Made by a program: the position numbers and the translations under genes. A stretch of 5,683 bases of DNA from an uncultured Chlorobiota bacterium (GTDB lineage Bacteria; Bacteroidota; Kapaibacteriia; OLB7). Below are positions 1 to 5,683 of the stretch, piece after piece; the stretch's first letter is position 1; every line of letters begins with the position of its first letter. The DNA lies in the NCBI GenBank assembly GCA_946481475.1, contig CAMLOB010000297.1, forward strand, positions 1 through 5,683. Direction: 5' to 3'. The notes beneath the pieces were generated by a model. The model had not been told where the DNA came from. It did no database searches and saw nothing but the letters and a program-made list of their open reading frames with translations.

Positions 1-143
1 ATGTCGGATACCGCGCCGTTGTGGAGCGGGACTATACGTTTGTGATGGGGACGCTGGCAATCGGCGTGATCATTCTGCTGGTGGGGAATATTCTCAGCGA
101 TATTTTCTACGCCCTGGTCGATCCACGCATCAGATTCAAGTAG
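1..143 (+). CDS. Peptide ABC transporter permease, DppB/OppB/YejB type, C-terminal fragment
   Basis: This is the last 46 complete codons of a gene that begins left of the window; its codons start at position 3 and it stops at TAG 141-143. The peptide begins VGYRAVVERDYTFVMG, continues with one hydrophobic helix (TLAIGVIILLVGNILSDIFY) and ends ALVDPRIRFK. The 'ERDY' stretch, a last membrane helix and a terminal 'DPRI' are typical ends of the B-type permease of dipeptide/oligopeptide importers in the inner membrane. A C-type permease follows after 44 bp, the standard B-C order. The fragment is too short to separate DppB, OppB and YejB, but the YejE-like partner makes YejB-like the best guess. 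The family assignment is firm; the exact substrate is unknown. Confidence 0.88.
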   Translation, partial: VGYRAVVERDYTFVMGTLAIGVIILLVGNILSDIFYALVDPRIRFK

Positions 144-164
144 AAGAGACCGGAATTGCAACCA

Positions 165-187
165 GAGAGACGAAATCATACAGAGGC
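165..187 (+). promoter_or_regulatory. Leader and ribosome-site region of the C-type permease
   Basis: The 44-bp gap between the two permease genes contains GAGAGACGAAAT at 165-176 and AGAGG at 182-186. AGAGG is only 1 nt from the ATG at 188 and the GAGAG is 18 nt away, so neither is well placed for that ATG. The same 12-mer recurs at 2597-2608, where it is well spaced from a GTG start. I see no promoter in this gap, so this gene is probably read from an upstream promoter. Confidence 0.35.
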
Positions 188-1510
188 ATGGATCAGGAAC
201 ATTCAACAGATAAATCTCTGAATCAGGAGAACGGAACGGAAGGGAACGCATCGCCGAACGACAGCCGGCAGCGTCCCCTGGACCATCCGCCGTTTGAACC
301 GGCGGAAGTGCGACCGACCCTCTATGACCGGATGCAGGCACGGCAGTCAGTCCTGTTCAGGAGCGACCTTCCGGCGGCGGATAGCGAGGACGACGATCAG
401 GGGTCGCAAACCCTGGAACATCTTGAGGGGAAGAAGGTGGTGCGCTCCCATGATTCGATCCTGAAGCGCCGCTGGCGCAAGTTCAAGTCACTGAAGCGGG
501 GCTATTACTCGTTCATTCTCCTGATCGTCCTCTATATCCTCTCGTTCCTCCTCCCTCTGCTGGTCAACAATATGCCGCTGATGGTTTCCTATAACGGCGA
601 GACCTACTTTCCGGCATTTGCCGATCTGGTCGGGTCTCCCTACTATTCGTGGGAGACGTTCGGTCGTCCGGGTGACCAGAGCTTTGTGAACTTCCGGGAG
701 TTGCAACAGGAGATAGAGAGCGATCCGACGGGAGAGAACGCCATTATCATGCCCCCCTATCCCTGGGATCCCTACGAGGGGGACTATGAAGAGGGGGTCC
801 CGCCGATAAAACCGTCATCACGTCACCTTCTGGGAACCGATGCAACCGGACGGGACGTCCTGGCCCGTATTTGCTACGGCTTCAACATTTCCATCTCATT
901 CGGTCTGGTGCTGACACTGATCACGTTTCTGATCGGCACCCTGTTCGGCTCGCTGATGGGATACTTCGGCGGGAAGTTCGATCTGGTGGTTCAGAGGGGT
1001 ATCGAGGTCTGGCAGACGCTGCCGGCCCTCTACGTCATCATCATCGTCAGTTCCATCGTCATTCCGAACTTCCTTGTCCTGATCCTGCTGCTGACCGCAT
1101 TCGGCTGGATGGGGATGACCTATTTCATGCGGGGAGAGTTCTATCGGGAGAAAGCGAAGGATTATGTGGCGGCCGCCATTTCACTCGGCACGAAGGATTC
1201 CACCATCATCTTCAAACATATTCTGCCGAACTCGCTGACGCCGCTGATCGCCACCTTCCCGTTTGCGGTGGTCGCCGGCATCACGTCGCTGGTCAGTCTG
1301 GACTTTCTCGGCTATGGACTTCCCCCTCCCACCCCGAGTTGGGGTGAGATGCTGAACGTCGGCCTGAACAACTTCAGCGGGAACTTCCAGAACTGGTGGC
1401 TGGTGATCGTGCCGGTAACCGCGATGTTCTTCACCCTGCTGATGGTCACGTTTATCGGCGAGGCGATCCGCGAGGCGTTCGATCCGAAGGTCTTCTCGCG
1501 CTTGCGATAG
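188..1510 (+). CDS. yejE: Peptide ABC transporter permease, YejE/DppC type, with N-terminal extension
   Basis: A 440-residue inner-membrane permease that pairs with the upstream B-type permease to form the peptide channel. Residues 1-90 are hydrophilic and acidic with no predicted membrane segment. A basic stretch (KRRWRKFKSLKRG, 93-105) precedes helix 1 (about 107-127). Then comes an external region of about 100 residues (MPLMVSYNGETYFP, later GTDATGRDVLAR), and helices near 231-258, 280-315, 352-375 and 404-424. The EAA coupling loop, which docks on the ATPases, is visible as YVAAAISLG...IIFKHILPN (326-348). The opening 'PLMVSYNGETYF', 'SLDFLGYGLP' and 'FIGEAIREAFDP' closely resemble E. coli YejE as I remember it (about 340 residues). 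The extension is therefore extra. Its codons look used (GC-rich third positions), which supports the long form. However, GAGGGG at 425-430 sits 6-9 nt before in-frame GTG codons 437 and 440, which would give about 357 residues. The substrate cannot be read from the sequence. Confidence 0.92.
   Translation: MDQEHSTDKSLNQENGTEGNASPNDSRQRPLDHPPFEPAEVRPTLYDRMQARQSVLFRSDLPAADSEDDDQGSQTLEHLEGKKVVRSHDSILKRRWRKFKSLKRGYYSFILLIVLYILSFLLPLLVNNMPLMVSYNGETYFPAFADLVGSPYYSWETFGRPGDQSFVNFRELQQEIESDPTGENAIIMPPYPWDPYEGDYEEGVPPIKPSSRHLLGTDATGRDVLARICYGFNISISFGLVLTLITFLIGTLFGSLMGYFGGKFDLVVQRGIEVWQTLPALYVIIIVSSIVIPNFLVLILLLTAFGWMGMTYFMRGEFYREKAKDYVAAAISLGTKDSTIIFKHILPNSLTPLIATFPFAVVAGITSLVSLDFLGYGLPPPTPSWGEMLNVGLNNFSGNFQNWWLVIVPVTAMFFTLLMVTFIGEAIREAFDPKVFSRLR
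425..442 (+). promoter_or_regulatory. Possible internal ribosome site and GTG starts within the permease gene
   Basis: GAGGGG (425-430) is a strong Shine-Dalgarno-like match. It is followed by two in-frame GTG codons at 437 and 440, 6 and 9 nt downstream. They lie a few codons before the point where similarity to ordinary YejE-type permeases starts. This could be the true start, a second start, or a chance G-rich stretch (it encodes EGKKVV). Confidence 0.3.
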
Positions 1511-1514
1511 CTGC

Positions 1515-1524
1515 ATGTATACAT
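1515..1524 (+). repeat. Perfect 10-bp palindrome ATGTATACAT
   Basis: ATGTATACAT reads the same on both strands and lies in the 29-bp gap between the permease stop and the Rpn-like gene. It is AT-rich against a GC-rich background. AAGG at 1525-1528 immediately after it is the likely ribosome site for the ATG at 1540 (11-nt spacing). The palindrome could be an operator, an insertion scar or chance. Confidence 0.4.
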
Positions 1525-1539
1525 AAGGTACTTTCACCC

Positions 1540-2595
1540 ATGGAAGAATCACCCGACTACGACAGTCCGTGGAAGGACATCCTTGAAGGATTCTTTCCGG
1601 AGTTCATCGCCTTCTGGTTTCCCGATGCGGATCGGGAGATCGATTGGGAACGTGGATATCAGTTCCTTGACAAGGAGTTGGGGCAGATCAGCTACGATGC
1701 GGAAGTGGGAAGAAGGTACGTGGACAAACTTGTCCGCGTGTGGCGCAGTGGAGGGGAGGAAGAGTGGGCGCTGATTCACGTGGAGATCCAGACCGGTCGG
1801 GAACGGGAATTTGCCGAGCGGATGTATCTCTACAACAACCGCATCTACGACAAGTACCGTCGCCGGGTCGCCAGTTTTGCGATACTTGCCGACGCTGCCG
1901 AGTCGTGGAGACCGGATCGTTTCGAGTACCGGCTGTGGAACTGTCGGGTACTGCTGGAATTCCCGACCGTCAAGCTGATCGACTGGCAGGACCGGATCGA
2001 GGAGATCCGGCAATCCGGGAATGTCTTCGGCGTCGTCACCGCCGCACATTTGCGGACGCTCGAGACCCGGAAGAATGTCGCCGGACGATTCCGGTGGAAA
2101 GTCGAGATCATGCAGAGCCTCTATGACATCGGCTATGATGAGCAACGGATCCGGAAACTCTTTCGCTTTATCGACTGGGTGATGATGCTTCCGAAAGAAA
2201 TCAATGAACAATTCTACGATACCATGGAAACGTTTGAAGAGAGGGGCAACCGCCCCTATATAACAAGCTGGGAACGGATCGGACTGGAACGGGGGATGGC
2301 GAAGGGATTGGAGCAAGGATTGGAGCAAGGATTGGAGCAAGGATTGGAGCAAGGACTGGAGCAGGGGTTAGAGCAGGGACTGGAAAAAGGTATGGGGCAT
2401 ATCCGCGAACTGGTGCTCGACACATTGCGCATCCGCTTCAACTACGTCATGCCGGGGACGGAGGAAGTTCTCGGAAACGTATCATCGGTTGAAGATCTGC
2501 GCGAACTCCACCGGCTGGCCCTGACAGTTGAAACGACCGAAGAATTCACCCGACAACTCAGCAGAATGAACGACCGGCAAGGACCGGACGCATAA
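1540..2595 (+). CDS. Rpn family PD-(D/E)XK nuclease/putative transposase with GLEQ repeats
   Basis: A 351-residue protein of the Rpn/transposase-like PD-(D/E)XK family. The family opening is clear: YDSPWKDILEGFFPEF, then DWERGYQFLDKEL and VGRRYVDKLVRVW. Likely catalytic residues are E46, D62 and the E82-x-Q84 of 'LIHVEIQ', where Q replaces the K of classical (D/E)XK; ExQ is common in this family. 'FAERMYLYNNRIYDKY', 'VASFAILAD' and 'WRPDRFEY' complete the core (to about 170). A C-terminal part carries GLER-GMAK-(GLEQ)x6-GLEK-GMGH (248-287) and a charged tail. The ATG at 1540 was chosen because it follows AAGG at 11 nt and begins the family N terminus; the frame is open back to an ATG at 1396, but that part overlaps the permease. 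Relatives cut DNA, promote recombination or act in anti-phage toxicity. The gene sits between permease and ATPase genes, 29 bp and 15 bp from its neighbours, with no transport role evident. No terminal inverted repeats were seen. Confidence 0.87.
   Translation: MEESPDYDSPWKDILEGFFPEFIAFWFPDADREIDWERGYQFLDKELGQISYDAEVGRRYVDKLVRVWRSGGEEEWALIHVEIQTGREREFAERMYLYNNRIYDKYRRRVASFAILADAAESWRPDRFEYRLWNCRVLLEFPTVKLIDWQDRIEEIRQSGNVFGVVTAAHLRTLETRKNVAGRFRWKVEIMQSLYDIGYDEQRIRKLFRFIDWVMMLPKEINEQFYDTMETFEERGNRPYITSWERIGLERGMAKGLEQGLEQGLEQGLEQGLEQGLEQGLEKGMGHIRELVLDTLRIRFNYVMPGTEEVLGNVSSVEDLRELHRLALTVETTEEFTRQLSRMNDRQGPDA
2305..2388 (+). repeat. 12-bp tandem repeat (7 units) encoding GLEQ
   Basis: Units of GGATTGGAGCAA begin at 2305, 2317, 2329 and 2341 and are identical at the DNA level. 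Units at 2353 (GGACTGGAGCAG), 2365 (GGGTTAGAGCAG) and 2377 (GGACTGGAAAAA) are diverged. The same four-residue rhythm starts just before, as GLER (2281) and GMAK (2293). Since 12 bp is four codons, gain or loss of units changes protein length without shifting the frame. The four identical copies next to diverged ones suggest recent expansion. Confidence 0.95.
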
Positions 2596-2596
2596 C

Positions 2597-2608
2597 GAGA
2601 GACGAAAT
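2597..2608 (+). promoter_or_regulatory. Ribosome site of the DppD-type ATPase gene
   Basis: GAGAGACGAAAT lies between the Rpn-like stop (2595) and the GTG at 2611. GAGAG (2597-2601) is 9 nt from the GTG, a normal spacing, and this decides the start. The 12-mer is an exact copy of 165-176, ahead of the permease gene. Confidence 0.6.
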
Positions 2609-2610
2609 AC

Positions 2611-3642
2611 GTGAGCAAGAAGACACTACTGGAAGTCCGCGACCTGGTCACACAGTTCAAGACCGACCGCGGCATCGCAAAGGCAGTCAACGGCGTTTCC
2701 TTCAACGTCTACGAAAACGAGGTTCTCGGTATCGTGGGGGAATCCGGTTCCGGCAAGTCGGTCACCGCTCTCTCGGTGATGCGACTGATCCCGAACCCAC
2801 CGGGGGACATCGTCAACGGATCGATCAGGCTGGAGGATCAGGAGATCCTGCACCTGCCGATCGAGAAGGTACGGGAACTGCGGGGGAACGAGATCGGCAT
2901 GATCTTCCAGGAACCGATGACCTCTCTGAATCCGGTTTTCACCATCGGCTTCCAGATGAAGGAAGGGATCATGCTCCACCAGAAAGTGGACGAGAAGACC
3001 GCCCTGAAGAAAGCGGCGGAGATGCTCGACCTGGTCGGCATCCCCTCACCCAAGAAACGTCTGGACGACTATCCCCACCAGTTTTCCGGCGGCATGCGTC
3101 AACGCGTGATGATCGCCATGGCCCTCTCCAACAATCCGAAACTGCTGATCGCCGACGAGCCGACCACGGCCCTGGACGTGACGATTCAGGCACAGATCCT
3201 GGAGTTGATGATCGAACTTCAGAGACAGCGGGAAGGGTCGTCGATTATTCTCATCACGCACGATCTGGCGGTAGTCGCCGAGACGTGCGACCGGGTGATT
3301 GTGATGTACGGCGGAAAGATCCAGGAAGTCGGAACCGTCCGGCAAATCTTCAAAAATCCCCTCCACCCCTACACGCAGGGGTTGCTGGAGTCGATTCCCC
3401 ACCCGGTGAAGGGAAGCCGGATGCAGCGACTGAAGGCGATCCGGGGGAACGTGCCGAACATTATGGAGCTTCCCCATGCCTGCAAGTTCAATACCCGCTG
3501 CGACTACGCCCTGCGGGGTCTCTGCTTCGATGTGGAGCCGGAACTCGCCGAGATCGAACCGGGACATTTCGTCCGGTGCCATTTGTATGAAGAGTCAACA
3601 GAAGCGGCAATGAAGGAAGAGAAGGGAGCGGCGATTTCATAA
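2611..3642 (+). CDS. dppD: Peptide ABC transporter ATP-binding protein, DppD/OppD type
   Basis: A 343-residue cytoplasmic ATPase that powers peptide import with the downstream ATPase and the two permeases. All nucleotide-site motifs are intact: Walker A GESGSGKS (43-50), Q-loop Q100 in '[11 protein letters not shown]', signature FSGGM (158-162), Walker B LLIADEP with D182 and E183, and H-loop H217 in 'ITHDLA'. The C-terminal oligopeptide-transporter domain follows ('[15 protein letters not shown]', 249-263). It has four cysteines, C291, C297, C305 and C323 (spacing 5, 7, 17), a pattern linked to iron-sulfur binding in this family. The GTG start is set by GAGAG 9 nt upstream and by the family N terminus ([11 protein letters not shown]). 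A charged tail ([13 protein letters not shown]) ends the protein. '[11 protein letters not shown]' after the signature and '[11 protein letters not shown]' are typical of the D subunit. It is 15 bp after the Rpn-like gene and presumably cotranscribed with it. Confidence 0.94.
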   Translation: MSKKTLLEVRDLVTQFKTDRGIAKAVNGVSFNVYENEVLGIVGESGSGKSVTALSVMRLIPNPPGDIVNGSIRLEDQEILHLPIEKVRELRGNEIGMIFQEPMTSLNPVFTIGFQMKEGIMLHQKVDEKTALKKAAEMLDLVGIPSPKKRLDDYPHQFSGGMRQRVMIAMALSNNPKLLIADEPTTALDVTIQAQILELMIELQRQREGSSIILITHDLAVVAETCDRVIVMYGGKIQEVGTVRQIFKNPLHPYTQGLLESIPHPVKGSRMQRLKAIRGNVPNIMELPHACKFNTRCDYALRGLCFDVEPELAEIEPGHFVRCHLYEESTEAAMKEEKGAAIS

Positions 3643-3709
3643 GTCCGATCATCCGGGCATACTGTCCGCCGGACATACTGTTTTCTTCTCAACCACCATC
3701 ATAAAATCC
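3643..3709 (+). other. 67-bp gap with small hairpin and CATACTG direct repeat
   Basis: This is the longest gap in the transporter cluster. TGTCC (3663-3667) can pair with GGACA (3671-3675) around a GCC loop. The heptamer CATACTG occurs at 3658-3664 and 3674-3680, flanking it. A pyrimidine-rich stretch TTTTCTTCTC (3681-3690) follows. The stem is only 5 bp, so it may be an RNA stability or partial attenuation element, or nothing. No Shine-Dalgarno is visible in the 20 nt before the ATG at 3710. Confidence 0.35.
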
Positions 3710-4738
3710 ATGAGCGACAAACGACTCCTCCTTGAAGTCAAGGATCTGAAAATTCATTTTCCCATCTATGCCGGACTGTTCCAGCGTAAAGTCGCTACAG
3801 TCAAAGCCGTCGACGGCGTCTCCTTCACCATGTACCGGGGCGAGACGCTCGGTCTGGTAGGAGAATCGGGCTGCGGAAAGACGACGGTGGGACGGACCAT
3901 CATCAACATCACGAAACTGATGTTCCACGACGCTGAGATCAGCGGCGAGATTCTCTATCATATGCCGAACGGCGAGGTCGTTGACTTTGCCAAGCTGAGT
4001 AAAAAGGGCATGCGTCGGTACCGGAGCGAAGTGCAGATGATCTTTCAGGATCCCTACAGTTCGCTGAACCCGCGAATGACCGTCGAGCAGATCATCGAGG
4101 AGCCGCTGAAGATTCACCGTTCGGAGATGGGCCGGGAAGATCGCCGCGACCGCGTGCTGATGCTTCTGGACAGGGTAGGACTGCAACCGGAACAGGCCGG
4201 ACGCTATCCCCACGAATTCTCCGGCGGTCAGCGCCAGCGCATCGGCATCGCACGCGCACTGGCGACAAATCCGGATCTTATCATCTGCGATGAACCGGTC
4301 TCCGCACTCGACGTGTCGGTGCAGGCGCAGGTCATCAACCTGATGCAGGACCTGCAGGACGAGTTCGACGTCAGCTTCCTCTTTATCGCACACGATCTCT
4401 CGGTCGTCGAGCATATCAGCACACGCATTGCGGTGATGTATCTGGGACACGTCGTCGAGCTCGGCGAATCCGAACAGGTCTACTTCAACCCGACGCATCC
4501 TTATACTCGGGCCCTTCTATCGGCGGTTCCGCAGGCCGATCCTGACAGCGGTCGTGCCGGGCGGACGGTGCTGGAAGGGGACGTGCCGACGCCACTGAAC
4601 AAACCGAGCGGCTGCCCGTTCCGCACCCGCTGCCCCATTGCCCGCCCCGATTGTGCGGAGAGCTTCCCGCGGTTCGAAGAGAAAGAGCCGGGACATTGGG
4701 TAGCATGTCCCTATGTCGGAGCCGGGGTGGAAGTCTAA
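3710..4738 (+). CDS. dppF: Peptide ABC transporter ATP-binding protein, DppF/OppF type
   Basis: A 342-residue cytoplasmic ATPase, the second motor of the peptide importer. Motifs are Walker A GESGCGKT (51-58), Q-loop Q113 in '[15 protein letters not shown]', signature FSGGQ (170-174), Walker B LIICDEP with D194 and E195, and H-loop H228 in 'IAHDLSVV'. The oligopeptide-transporter C-terminal domain starts at '[15 protein letters not shown]' and contains C302, C308, C315 and C333 (spacing 5, 6, 17), again an iron-sulfur-type pattern. '[11 protein letters not shown]', '[10 protein letters not shown]' and '[16 protein letters not shown]' mark the F subunit. The ATG at 3710 has no visible ribosome site, but the family N terminus ([14 protein letters not shown]) starts right after it and no better start exists. 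In E. coli YejF the two ATPase halves are fused; here they are separate genes, as in Dpp/Opp operons. Confidence 0.94.
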   Translation: MSDKRLLLEVKDLKIHFPIYAGLFQRKVATVKAVDGVSFTMYRGETLGLVGESGCGKTTVGRTIINITKLMFHDAEISGEILYHMPNGEVVDFAKLSKKGMRRYRSEVQMIFQDPYSSLNPRMTVEQIIEEPLKIHRSEMGREDRRDRVLMLLDRVGLQPEQAGRYPHEFSGGQRQRIGIARALATNPDLIICDEPVSALDVSVQAQVINLMQDLQDEFDVSFLFIAHDLSVVEHISTRIAVMYLGHVVELGESEQVYFNPTHPYTRALLSAVPQADPDSGRAGRTVLEGDVPTPLNKPSGCPFRTRCPIARPDCAESFPRFEEKEPGHWVACPYVGAGVEV

Positions 4739-4754
4739 GATGGGCAATTGAGCG

Positions 4755-5683
4755 TTGAGTCAGGACTATTCCGATATTCTCCCCGGCCTTCGTCGCCGGG
4801 CGCAAAAGCTCGGCAGAACGATTGCTTTTCCCGACTCTCTCGATGCACGCACCCTGAAGGCTGCCCGCATTCTTGTTGATGAAGGAATCGTTCAGCCGGT
4901 TCTCGTGGGAAACCGAACGGGAATAGAACGCCTTGCCGAATCCGAAGGGATATCTCTTGAGGGAGTCTTGTTCGTGGAGCCGGGGACGGATCAGGGACAC
5001 TCCCGCCGTGCGGATGCTTTCTATAACCTTCGTCGGCACAAAGGGACTTCGATTGAGGATGCCGAAGAAGTCATGCACGACCCCCTCTACACCGCCGGCA
5101 TGATGGTTCTGCTGGGGGAATGCCACGGCTGCGTTGCAGGTTCCCTCTCAACCACGGGGGACGTTCTGCGGGCCGGTATCCGGACGATCGGCCTCCGGGA
5201 ACAGATCGCCACGGTCTCCTCTTTCTTTCTGATCCTCTTTCCCGATAAGGTATACGCCTTCGCCGACGGCGGTGTGGTGCCGAACCCGACATCGGAACAG
5301 CTTGCCGATATCGCCTTGATGACCGCACGGAATTTTCAGATTCTGACCGACCGGGAACCCCGAGTGGCCTTTTTGTCGTTCAGCACAAAAGGGAGCGCCG
5401 AGCATGCCGACGTGCTGAAGGTTCGCCGGGGATTCGAGATCGCATCCGAAAAAAAACCGCAAGGGATGTTGATGGATGGAGAACTGCAACTCGATGCCGC
5501 CATTGTCCCCGAAGTAGCGGCACGCAAGGCACCCGGTTCTCCGCTGCAGGGGAGAGCAAACGTTCTGATTTTCCCCGATCTTGACTCAGGAAACATCGCC
5601 TACAAACTGGCCGAGCGAATGGCCGGAGCCGTCGCCGTCCTCAACGTCGGTCATCGCCATCCGCGCGTGCAGGCGGCCGTCGA
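4755..5683 (+). CDS. pta: Phosphate acetyltransferase, partial, C terminus replaced at window edge
   Basis: Pta converts acetyl-CoA and phosphate to acetyl-phosphate and CoA in the cytosol, next to acetate kinase. The frame begins at TTG 4755, since an in-frame TGA (4749-4751) excludes anything earlier; GGG at 4742-4744 is a weak ribosome site. The product starts [20 protein letters not shown]. Family motifs are [15 protein letters not shown] (from residue 127), [29 protein letters not shown] (208-217), and DGELQLDAA followed by [22 protein letters not shown]. Pta similarity is good to about residue 295 (position 5639). The next 14 residues resemble a class III aminotransferase, not the usual GPILQG...NDLSRG ending, so the CoA-binding and catalytic C-terminal segment is missing. 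The gene follows the DppF-type stop by 16 bp and could be cotranscribed. The N-terminal 295 residues are secure; intactness is doubtful. Confidence 0.88.
   Translation, partial: MSQDYSDILPGLRRRAQKLGRTIAFPDSLDARTLKAARILVDEGIVQPVLVGNRTGIERLAESEGISLEGVLFVEPGTDQGHSRRADAFYNLRRHKGTSIEDAEEVMHDPLYTAGMMVLLGECHGCVAGSLSTTGDVLRAGIRTIGLREQIATVSSFFLILFPDKVYAFADGGVVPNPTSEQLADIALMTARNFQILTDREPRVAFLSFSTKGSAEHADVLKVRRGFEIASEKKPQGMLMDGELQLDAAIVPEVAARKAPGSPLQGRANVLIFPDLDSGNIAYKLAERMAGAVAVLNVGHRHPRVQAAV
5640..5683 (+). other. Class III aminotransferase-like (GabT/ArgD) N-terminal fragment, in frame with pta
   Basis: The last 14 complete codons read [14 protein letters not shown], ending in a partial GA. This matches the 'AVLNxGHxHPxVxAAV' segment near the N terminus of PLP-dependent class III aminotransferases such as GabT, which in those proteins follows a 'DFAGGIAV' block. 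The upstream AGAVAV (5622-5639) could belong to either protein. Only a short peptide is available, so the family call rests on this one motif. An assembly join is a live explanation. Confidence 0.55.

Noticed and set aside
1396..1539. Upstream extension of the Rpn-like gene to the ATG at 1396
   Set aside because: It overlaps the conserved end of the permease in another frame, and the family N terminus with a ribosome site begins at 1540.
1549..2352. Long antisense open frame (267 codons) opposite the Rpn-like gene
   Set aside because: It mirrors the sense codons, and its N-terminal LLQS repeats are just the complement of the GLEQ array. No family motif is seen, and the sense frame is a recognised family.
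2305..2388. CRISPR-like array
   Set aside because: The units are contiguous 12-mers without spacers and encode a regular GLEQ peptide within a larger gene.
1511..2610. Complete insertion sequence around the Rpn-like gene
   Set aside because: No terminal inverted repeats or target-site duplication were seen at the gene edges; the 12-mer shared by 165 and 2597 does not flank this gene on both sides.
3689..4498. Long antisense open frame (269 codons) opposite the DppF-type ATPase
   Set aside because: It lies opposite a fully recognisable ATPase and shows no domain of its own; long antisense frames are common in GC-rich coding DNA.
4782..4800. Hairpin CCCGGC / GCCGGG with a 7-nt loop
   Set aside because: It is inside early pta codons, has no U-run after it and encodes the ordinary PGLRRR segment; it is not a terminator.
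4485..5126. Antisense open frame spanning the dppF-pta boundary
   Set aside because: It crosses two well-supported sense genes and has no recognisable domain or ribosome site.

Overview
The window is densely coding, moderately GC-rich bacterial DNA with every supported gene on the + strand. The closely spaced genes, the two-permease peptide importer and the soluble acetate-metabolism gene fit a Gram-negative-type bacterium. No RNA gene or phylum marker is present, so I cannot name a lineage. Start signals are mixed: GAGAG- or AAGG-type ribosome sites, one GTG start, one TTG start, and one ATG with no visible Shine-Dalgarno.

Layout: (1) 1-143 is the C-terminal end of a DppB/OppB/YejB-type permease. 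(2) 188-1510 is its partner permease, most like YejE, with an unusual hydrophilic N-terminal extension of about 90 residues. (3) 1540-2595 is an Rpn-type PD-(D/E)XK nuclease/putative transposase gene sitting inside the transporter operon. It carries a 12-bp tandem repeat that encodes GLEQ units. (4) 2611-3642 and 3710-4738 are two separate ABC ATPases of the DppD and DppF types, both with an intact nucleotide-binding site and a four-cysteine C-terminal domain. (5) 4755-5683 is a TTG-initiated phosphate acetyltransferase (Pta) gene, open at the window edge.

Function: the two permeases and two ATPases would form one heterotetrameric oligopeptide importer. A periplasmic binding protein would be needed and is not in the window; it may lie upstream. 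The Rpn-like gene has no evident role in transport and looks like an insertion into the operon that kept tight spacing on both sides. Pta (acetyl-CoA + phosphate to acetyl-phosphate + CoA) follows the ATPase gene by only 16 bp and may be cotranscribed.

The most striking observation is at the right edge. The Pta frame reads convincingly through 'FPDLDSGN...[10 protein letters not shown]' and then, without a frame break, becomes '[14 protein letters not shown]'. That is the N-terminal signature of GabT/ArgD-like class III aminotransferases, not the Pta C terminus. The switch falls in a segment (AGAVAV) that both families could share. It is either a microhomology fusion that disables Pta or, quite plausibly, an assembly chimera. 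The second most interesting item is the repeat-bearing Rpn gene embedded in the transporter operon. I found no clearly undescribed multi-gene system.
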